From positions 1,798,001 to 1,862,000 of the forward strand of contig JAQFVV010012496.1 in NCBI GenBank assembly GCA_028023455.1: a stretch of 64,000 nt of DNA, in the 5' to 3' direction. Made by a program: the position numbers and the translations under genes. Of this stretch, positions 57,986 to 64,000 are shown in pieces (position 1 is the stretch's first letter; each line of letters opens with the position of its first letter). Below the pieces are notes generated by a model. It was not told where the DNA came from and ran no database searches. It was given only the letters and a program-made list of their open reading frames with translations. The stretch is from Epiperipatus broadwayi (lineage: Eukaryota > Onychophora > Udeonychophora > Euonychophora > Peripatidae).

Positions 57986-58830
57986 TCATCTTTTCTCGAA
58001 ATGGCTGCGGCATTTGTTGTATACTTCGTCTTTACGCAATTGATTTATGTGTTTGCGTAACTCTCTTCCGTTCTCCATTCGTACAGCAACCACTTGCTTA
58101 CTTAAATGTCGCACAATTTCCGCTTTAATCCAGAATCTATCCTGATTATTTCTAACCCATACGCGGTTTTGTGGTGAGAATTTATAATTTCTGCCTGAAG
58201 GTACTTCGGTGTCCTTCGTTGGTATAATTTTGTCAAGCTTTGTTCGCAGTCTACGACCTAGATATTTCTCTGCGGGTGATTTACCCGACTTAGCTGTAGG
58301 CGTAGAGTGTTGGTAAAGAAGCGCGTTAAAGACGGCTTCATGCAGACTTTGTTTTCCCATTTTATTGATGGCGGATTTTTAATTCTGTACAGTTTTTTCA
58401 GCCAGTCCATTTGATTGGGGGTGATAAGGTGGAGTAAATATGTGGTTAATTCCCCATTCGTGCATCGAGTAAGCGAACTTTTCTGATGTGAAACCTGTGC
58501 CGTTGTCGGATACTAGGGTTTTTGGGAGACCGTGGTGTGCAAACATTTCTAACAGTTTGTTGATGGCTTCATCCGAACCTGTGTTTTTAACTATTTTATA
58601 TTCGGACCATCCTGAATAGGCATCCACTGCTACTAGAAATAATTGTCCTTGAATAGGACTGCAGTGATCTATATGAATTCTCTGCCATGGCTTGTCTGCT
58701 TCTTGCCAGGACTCGAATTTGGCTGAGGGTGCATTTGCACACGACTGGCAGTTTGTGCAGTTTTTTATGCACTGTTCTATGTCACTGTTAATTTTCGGCC
58801 ACCAGACATAACTACGAGCTAACGCTTCGC
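57986..58830 (-). pseudogene. Gypsy integrase region
   Basis: It inserts the cDNA into the host genome. Near 58,830 comes the zinc-binding segment with VWWP and, further on, a C-x2-C pair. The catalytic core has the first Asp in IHIDHCS, the second in VSDNGTGF and the Glu in SNGLAEKTVQN, so the D,D,E triad is present. The C-terminal part ends KCRSHFEKR at 57,986. An in-frame TAA at 58,378-58,380 interrupts it after TVQN, and the junction with the upstream domain needs frame changes near 58,820-58,870. The frame between 58,628 and about 58,820 is open although it has no ATG. Confidence 0.85.
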
Positions 58831-58832
58831 CC

Positions 58833-60385
58833 TTACAATGCCCGGATGACCTTCGTGCAATAAATTAAGTATTTGCGACCTGCCGCTACGGGGATTAGTA
58901 CTTGGTCGCCTCTGAGTATACAGTCTTTGCAAATGGACAGTTGTTCTCGAGCTTTCCATAGCTCTATATGCAAGAAAGATGGTCTTTGTTTTGGCCAACC
59001 TTTGCTGATTTTTTCCATGATCCATCTGTAGCCAGCGTCTTCTCTGGTCCAAGCGGCTACCTTTGCACTGTTAAGTGTCTGGCTGTTTAGTGCGTCGATA
59101 TAATTAATTTCTACTTCGTTTACTTCTTTCTCGAGCTGATCTGGCATTCGCGATAACGCGTCGGCATGACCGATTTTCGTGCCTTTTTTGTATTCGAGAT
59201 TATAATTGTAACCTGCTAGTATGTTAAGCCATCTCAACATACGAGGGCTTAAATGTTCAGGCATCTGTTTCGTGCCTAGAATTCCCAAGAGTGGCTTATG
59301 GTCGGTTATTAATTGGAAAGGATGTCCATATAGATATTGGTGGAATTTACGAATTCCGAACACTATGGCGAGGGCTTCCTTGTCTAGCTGGCTGTAGTTC
59401 TTTTCCACCTTGGACAAGGTGCATGACGCGTATGCTATAGGACGTTCTCCAGAGTGGGATGGATGGCATATCACTGCCCCCACGCCATTTTCTGATGCAT
59501 CAGTTGTCACGGTTACCTCATGCTTGCTGTCATAATGGACCAGTAGTTTATTTGATGTGAGAAGGGCTTTGGTGTGGAGAAATGCTTGCTCTTGTTCTGC
59601 TTCCCAATTCCATTTCTGGTTTTTTTTTAATAATTCGTACAGCGGCGTCGCTATGTGTGCTTTGCCATTCAGGAAGTTTTCAAAATAGTTCACCAGGCCC
59701 AAAAAGGCCTGTAGTTGTTTTACGTTATTCAGTCTTCTGGCATCAGATACTGCTTTGACTTTTTCAGGGGAGGGGCTTATTCCTGAGTTTGACACTATGT
59801 GACCCAGGAATTTTATTTCAGTAGCCTTCCAAATACATTTTTTCGCATTTAATTTTGCTCCAAATTCCTCCAGTCTTTGGCAAACTTTTGAGATACGAGT
59901 GCTCAATTCATTTTCTGAATTAGCAGTGACCAATATATCGTCAAAGTAGGGGATGACGCCTTCGAGTCCGTTTAGAAGAGTCTCCACTTTTGCTTGGAAT
60001 ATACTTGGTGCTGAAGCTATTCCGAATGGTAGACATTTGCATCTAAATAAACCTATGTGTGTAGTGAGTGTTAGAATGTTCGCAGCTTTGTTGGTCACTG
60101 GGATTTGGTGGAAGGCCGAGTTGAGGTCTAATTTTGAAAAATATTTAGACTTTTGGAGCGATGCTATGATTTCTCTTGAGTTAGGAACGGGGTATGCGTG
60201 TTTGTTTAGTGCTTTATTGACTGATACACAGTAATTGCCACACAAACGTATTTGTCCATTTGGCTTGGTTATTACAACCAGTGGGGTAGCCCACTCGGCT
60301 TCTTTTGTTGCTTCAAGCACGCCATCTTTAACCAATTGCTTTATTTCCTCCGCTATTTTTTCTTTCTGGGCGTACTGCTTCGGGT
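58833..60385 (-). pseudogene. Gypsy reverse transcriptase and RNase H
   Basis: It copies the element RNA into DNA. The longest frame gives 500 codons from 60,335, and the same frame is open upstream to about 60,385. RT: catalytic Asp in SKLDLNSAFHQIPV (residue 70), LPFGIASAPSIFQ (102-114), and the active-site box YFDD (130-133). RNase H: Asp 279 in TTDASENG, Glu 320 in QLDKEALAI and Asp 345 in ITDHKPLL. The H-x-H part of the following zinc-binding domain (LLHEGHPGIV) lies in another frame at 58,819-58,880. It is joined to protease only through a frameshift near 60,380. Confidence 0.92.
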
Positions 60386-60807
60386 GATAATTCTAATGAA
60401 ACTGGTTTTGTTTTTATCCTTCCCGGTTCTCCATCGAAAAGTTTAGGAAAACACTGTCTGATGTTTTTTTCAATGTCAATATTTTTGACCCAAGCAATTT
60501 TTATTCCCAGTTGCTGAAACCAATCATGGCCAATTAGAGGATTTATAGGGGCGTGTACTATATATAACGGCAATGTAACTATTTTTTTCGCATTGTTTGA
60601 AGTAATTGGAGCCTCAATTACTCCTTTAATTTTTATAGCGTTACCATTGATGTCTTGAGCCTTCAGATTCGTACGCATCAGTCTAGGTGGCTGTCTCATA
60701 TATGCCACAATAGTTTTCCAATCTTTAATGGACAGTAACGACACCCCACTACCGCTGTCAATTTCCATCGATAGGGGTTTTCCATAAATTTTGACAGTTA
60801 TTTCGAA
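60328..60807 (-). pseudogene. Gypsy aspartic protease
   Basis: Retropepsin that would process the polyprotein. Active-site motif MEIDSGSGVSLL (Asp-Ser-Gly), then the flap-like region and LIGHDW near its C-terminus. The frame is continuous with gag except for one TAA (60,808-60,810). It runs out of frame near 60,380, just before the reverse transcriptase. Confidence 0.85.
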
Positions 60808-61655
60808 TTACTGTGATTGGTCCGAAGACACATTATTAATTGCCGAAAATTCCTCTTGTTTATATTTTCTCGTGACGCTCTCTTGGCTGTTATTCTTTGT
60901 ATAATTATCGTATTTTTTATTTCTGCACATTTTTCCCCAGTGGCCGAATTTATTGCAGTGTTTACAGCGTTGGTCTTTATAAAAACAGTCACGTGCCATG
61001 TGACTTAGTTTTTCACAGCAAAAACACTTAATTCGACTTTTCTTAATGTCTGTTGTTCCACTTTGATCAGGCACCCTTCTATCTGGTTTGTCTACTTTGT
61101 GGACTTCATAAGGATCGTTGTCCACTATTTTCATGGCCGCAAATTCCTTTGATTGCTGCAACACGAGTTCATGAGCTATACCACATTTGATGGCTACTTT
61201 ATAGTTAATATCCATATCTGCCAATAACTGCTGTCTCAGACTATCACTGCTCATTCCACATAAAAATTGTTCGAGGAGGGCTTCCTCCAGGTATGAATCG
61301 TAGACGCAGTTTTTTGCGAGTTCTTGCAGGGCAATATCATAATCTTGTGTCCGCTCGTTCTTGCCTTGCGGCGATTTCTAAAGTGGAGTCTGGCAATGTG
61401 TCTAGACTCACGAGGATTAAAATAGTCGGTTAAACGATCTTTGACCTGTTCAAATGTTAATTCTTCCGGGGTTTTAGGTTCACAGAGCCTATTTGCGATC
61501 TGGATTACTCCTTTTCCAGCGAAACACAATAAGGTTGCTGTTTTGCTTTTATCGTCTTTTACTCTGTTAATAATTAACAGTTTTTCAATTTGTTGGACAT
61601 ACAGGGGCCACTCACTTGCCTCTCTGACGTCAAATTCGGATATTGCCGGCTGCAT
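60808..61655 (-). pseudogene. Gypsy gag
   Basis: Capsid and nucleocapsid precursor. It starts MQPAISEFDVREASEWPLYV at 61,655, with a capsid-type segment (DRLTDYFNPRES). One frameshift near 61,365-61,375 separates this from a second frame with two CCHC zinc knuckles, CFCCEKLSHMARDC and CKHCNKFGHWGKMC, both with standard C-x2-C-x4-H-x4-C spacing. It stops at TAA 60,808-60,810, in the same frame as protease. Confidence 0.88.
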
Positions 61656-61803
61656 TACGGTACTTAGTCAATTTAACAAAAATATAAAAATATTTTTCTT
61701 AGTAGTTTTATCTCCTCACGAAATCAAATAATTAGACTCCAACGTATTCGGCTGTCGATGCGTTGATTGTTATTACTGAGAATTACACCGTTGAGGTTCG
61801 TAA

Positions 61804-61821
61804 TCAACTGTAACTGTGCCA
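61804..61821 (-). promoter_or_regulatory. Primer-binding site
   Basis: On the minus strand TGGCACAGTTACAGTTGA directly follows the 5' LTR. The leading TGG is complementary to a tRNA CCA end. I cannot name the tRNA. Confidence 0.65.
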
Positions 61822-62529
61822 ATTCAGTGTCCAGCGGCACTCTATTGCTCGCTGGATTGCAACTATCAATAACACAATATAAAATAATTAATGAGGCAGA
61901 CCGGCAAGTAGGTTTAAATAACGAAGATTTATTTAAAGGTTTATATATAAGTTAATCACTATTAATATATACAAAGTATGAATAATATATACACGCTAAT
62001 ATTATTATATATAAATAAGGGGCCCGAAGGCAGAGTAAAATAATAAAGAGATCGGTACGACCTGTTATAGTTCCCTAGGTTTACTTTGGCACGTCCGGAG
62101 GTAAACCTCTCCGCAAGGCTAGGTGAAGCAAAGGAGCTGACTGGAGCACCCGAGGAAATGGCACATCTACCTTTCAAGTGCTTCACTTAGCAAGTGTCCT
62201 CTCTCAGTTCAATATTAGATCCCTTAATTGTCACGCCTTTATTTTGGAGTAGCCTCCCTTCATTGGCCATCCACTGTCCATGTGGTGGTCATCTCTTTAG
62301 TTCTTATAGGATCCCTGATTAGATAATGTCACGCCTTTAACATTGTCTATTCTAAGAAATAGCTTTGTTTATATTATCCAATCCTTCTTGATAAATTACT
62401 TTATAGTTTAGCGCTAATATCATTTAATTATTTACAAAACACAATTAGCGATCCGTTAGTTTTACATTTATTTTCATTATTGGTTAAACGTATTTTTTTC
62501 TATACATGCACATACACACACATGTAGCA
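61822..62529 (-). repeat. 5' LTR of the Gypsy element
   Basis: 708 bp, six differences by eye from the 3' LTR (five of them transitions). It would hold the promoter. The 74-codon frame in it is also present in the other LTR and is not gene-like. Confidence 0.93.
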
Positions 62530-63725
62530 AATAATATGAAGGATAAAATGCTGTTGCTAATAAAGTAGATAAATATATTTGTAATAAGTTAACCATAATG
62601 AGAAACCAAATAGTAACATTTTTTATTTAATTTTGTCCTAAATCTAAATAAAGATATAATTGAAATATAAATTATTTTTTTTATAACCCGGTAGATCAAA
62701 CTGTAAAGTAAAAAAGTTAAGGATATCAACTGTAAATAGTGTAAATAAATTGTTTATTTATTTGTTGTTAGTAATAAACTTTGTTAAATTTTGTTATTTC
62801 AAAAATTTTGTGTCCGAGTTATTTATTTCTCCACATCGCTGCATGAAATCACGATATATGCATAATAATCGAAACAAATATATAATTTTGCATAAAAAGA
62901 TAAATAGAGAATTATTTAAAAATTTAAATATTTTATTGGTATTCATTTAATTAAATAATTATAATTTTACATTGTTTTATTGGTCATAAATTAATTATCA
63001 CAATAGTATACTGAATTATATGCTATCAGTTGCCACACATACTTTTGTTTGTCAGATTATCATATGCTTCCATGTATTTATTATATCATTACATGAAGAT
63101 ATAAGATCATATTATATTATTTCATTATTTTATTATGGTAATAAAATTATAGTAAAAAGAAAAGATATACATAATTAGTTAAACAATGAAGAATATTATT
63201 ACTGTTATTTATTATTCTTAGTTTCAGTGTAGTAGATGTTGACATAAAATTCCTTCTCATATTTTACTACCATATTTTTATTAACTTAGAATAAACTTTA
63301 TGAACCTGAGATTATTTTATTTGAGCTAGATTATTACAAATAGAAGATTAAGACTTAATTATTAGTTTAATCTTAGTGAGTAGAAGTTATTAAAGTCGTA
63401 AGAATACTATGAGTTTGTTATTTGAAATAGTAATAAAGGGGGAATAGTGTTCTTATGCCATTAAGGTAGTATCCTGTGGGATATTGGCTCAATGTAATTT
63501 ATCTTGTCACATGTATTTTCACTTCCAGTCTCATGAAAATATTAAATATTTATTTAATTTATTTTTATAAATTGAACCTTTTTCGAATTTTTAAATTTGA
63601 GCTAGTGGAATATTTAATTTTAATGCTGAATATTTTATTTATTAATTATTATCTGAGCTAGAACCCATTTTATTTCATATCATATACTATTCTGAAGTGA
63701 GGATGCATGAGAATACAGGTTAGAA
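62530..63725. repeat. Giant inverted repeat, right arm, outer part
   Basis: Reverse complement of 45,431-46,620. Check points: TTGTGTCCGAGTTATTTATT, CTCCACATCGCTGCATGAAA, GTATCCTGTGGGATATTGGC and GAAGTGAGGATGCATGAGAA. It ends ACAGGTTAGA before ATATAT. Confidence 0.88.
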
Positions 63726-63771
63726 TATATATTGTCAGAGTATGCATTTACTATCTCTAACTTTAATTCCA

Positions 63772-63815
63772 CTTTCAGATCATGATTTCAAGCTATTTGC
63801 TATCATCAGTGAAAG
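63772..63815 (-). ncRNA. Hammerhead ribozyme, hairpin-family fragment
   Basis: On the minus strand stem I CTTTCA pairs perfectly with TGAAAG. CTGATGA (63,803-63,809), short stem II AGC/GCT, GAAA (63,786-63,789), palindromic stem III ATCATGAT, cleavage triplet AUC. Same sequence type as 18,195-18,240, here without the second hairpin arm. Confidence 0.6.
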
Positions 63816-63839
63816 ACAGGAATTTTAGAAACTAGATTT

Positions 63840-64000
63840 AAACACAAACTCTGAGCATTTATGAAACAGTTTCTATTCAGCTTGCAAGCGTGATGCTTTT
63901 AGACACGTAATGTCTTCAAACTCAGCATAGCAAGCCAGATGGCTATATGGGTCTGATCTCAGTTAAGCATCACCACATACTAGAAGCCTCTGCAATATAT
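63840..64000. other. Window end; possible 5S rRNA-like fragment
   Basis: GGTCTGATCTCAGTTAAGCA (63,950-63,969) resembles the internal-control region of 5S rRNA (GATCTCGGAAGTTAAGC type) with a deletion, as in 5S-derived SINEs. The match is short and the window ends soon after. Confidence 0.25.

Larger units (their letters stand above)
57139..62529 (-). mobile_element. Ty3/Gypsy LTR retrotransposon, 5,391 bp
   Basis: Two 708-bp direct LTRs bracket gag, protease, reverse transcriptase, RNase H and integrase on the minus strand, in the Ty3/Gypsy order (integrase last). The domains are of the K02A2.6/Mag-like type often seen in invertebrates. It is flanked by the 4-bp duplication AATA (57,135-57,138 and 62,530-62,533, extendable to AATAAT). 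The uninterrupted site is preserved in the left arm near 46,615-46,635. No envelope frame. Several frame breaks make it non-autonomous as sequenced. Confidence 0.95.

Noticed and set aside
63950-63969. 5S rRNA gene
   Set aside because: Only ~20 bp resemble the internal control region, with a deletion. The rest of the gene is absent.
1-64000. CRISPR arrays, operons, bacterial promoters or prophage features
   Set aside because: No regularly spaced direct repeats of CRISPR type, no dense coding, and all recognisable elements are eukaryotic.

Overview
The window is A+T-rich (roughly three quarters A+T by eye), intron-poor, eukaryotic intergenic DNA. It is packed with (TA)n tracts, decayed transposable elements and long inverted repeats. 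The Merlin, hAT, RTE-type LINE, Penelope-like and Ty3/Gypsy remnants, together with an animal-type ribosomal protein L5 retrocopy, point to an invertebrate metazoan. I cannot narrow the clade from sequence alone. I find no intact host protein-coding gene, no CRISPR, no operon and no rRNA operon.

Layout. 1-5 kb: a tandem, retrozyme-like repeat carrying a hammerhead ribozyme (HHR), then a broken Merlin transposase. 6.1-11.1 kb: two direct copies of a 2.1-kb repeat flanked by (TA)n. 12-26 kb: RTE LINE tails, a tRNA-like SINE, and many foldback repeats, several with hammerhead cores. 27-33 kb: a perfect 78-bp-arm palindrome, a 466-bp hAT element with 8-bp target duplications, old interspersed repeats, and an insertion with a 9-bp target duplication holding a mutated hammerhead. 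33.9-35.7 kb: two Penelope-like (PLE) 3' ends joined head to head, with a full-length processed RPL5 pseudogene inserted in one arm. 36-45 kb: more hammerhead foldbacks, an 809-bp hAT-like element nested in one of them, a LINE C-terminal fragment, and a PLE relic nested in an RTE relic.

45.4-63.7 kb is a giant imperfect inverted repeat. The arms are about 5 kb and roughly 94% identical where I compared them. The centre is a third copy of the 2.1-kb repeat family, and the right arm is split by a 5,391-bp Ty3/Gypsy element on the minus strand (708-bp LTRs, all pol domains recognisable, coding frame broken). The other arm preserves the empty site of the Gypsy insertion.

The most interesting theme is the recurrence of type I hammerhead cores (CUGANGA / stem II / GAAA / cleavage UH) in at least four unrelated repeat families. 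In several of them stem III is only a very short palindrome, such as AUACGUAU, AUCAUGAU or ACUAGU. This layout is known from Penelope-like elements and retrozymes. Here it co-occurs with PLE fragments, foldback architecture and, in one family, a tRNA-like box B. I infer a PLE-associated community of ribozyme-bearing non-autonomous elements.
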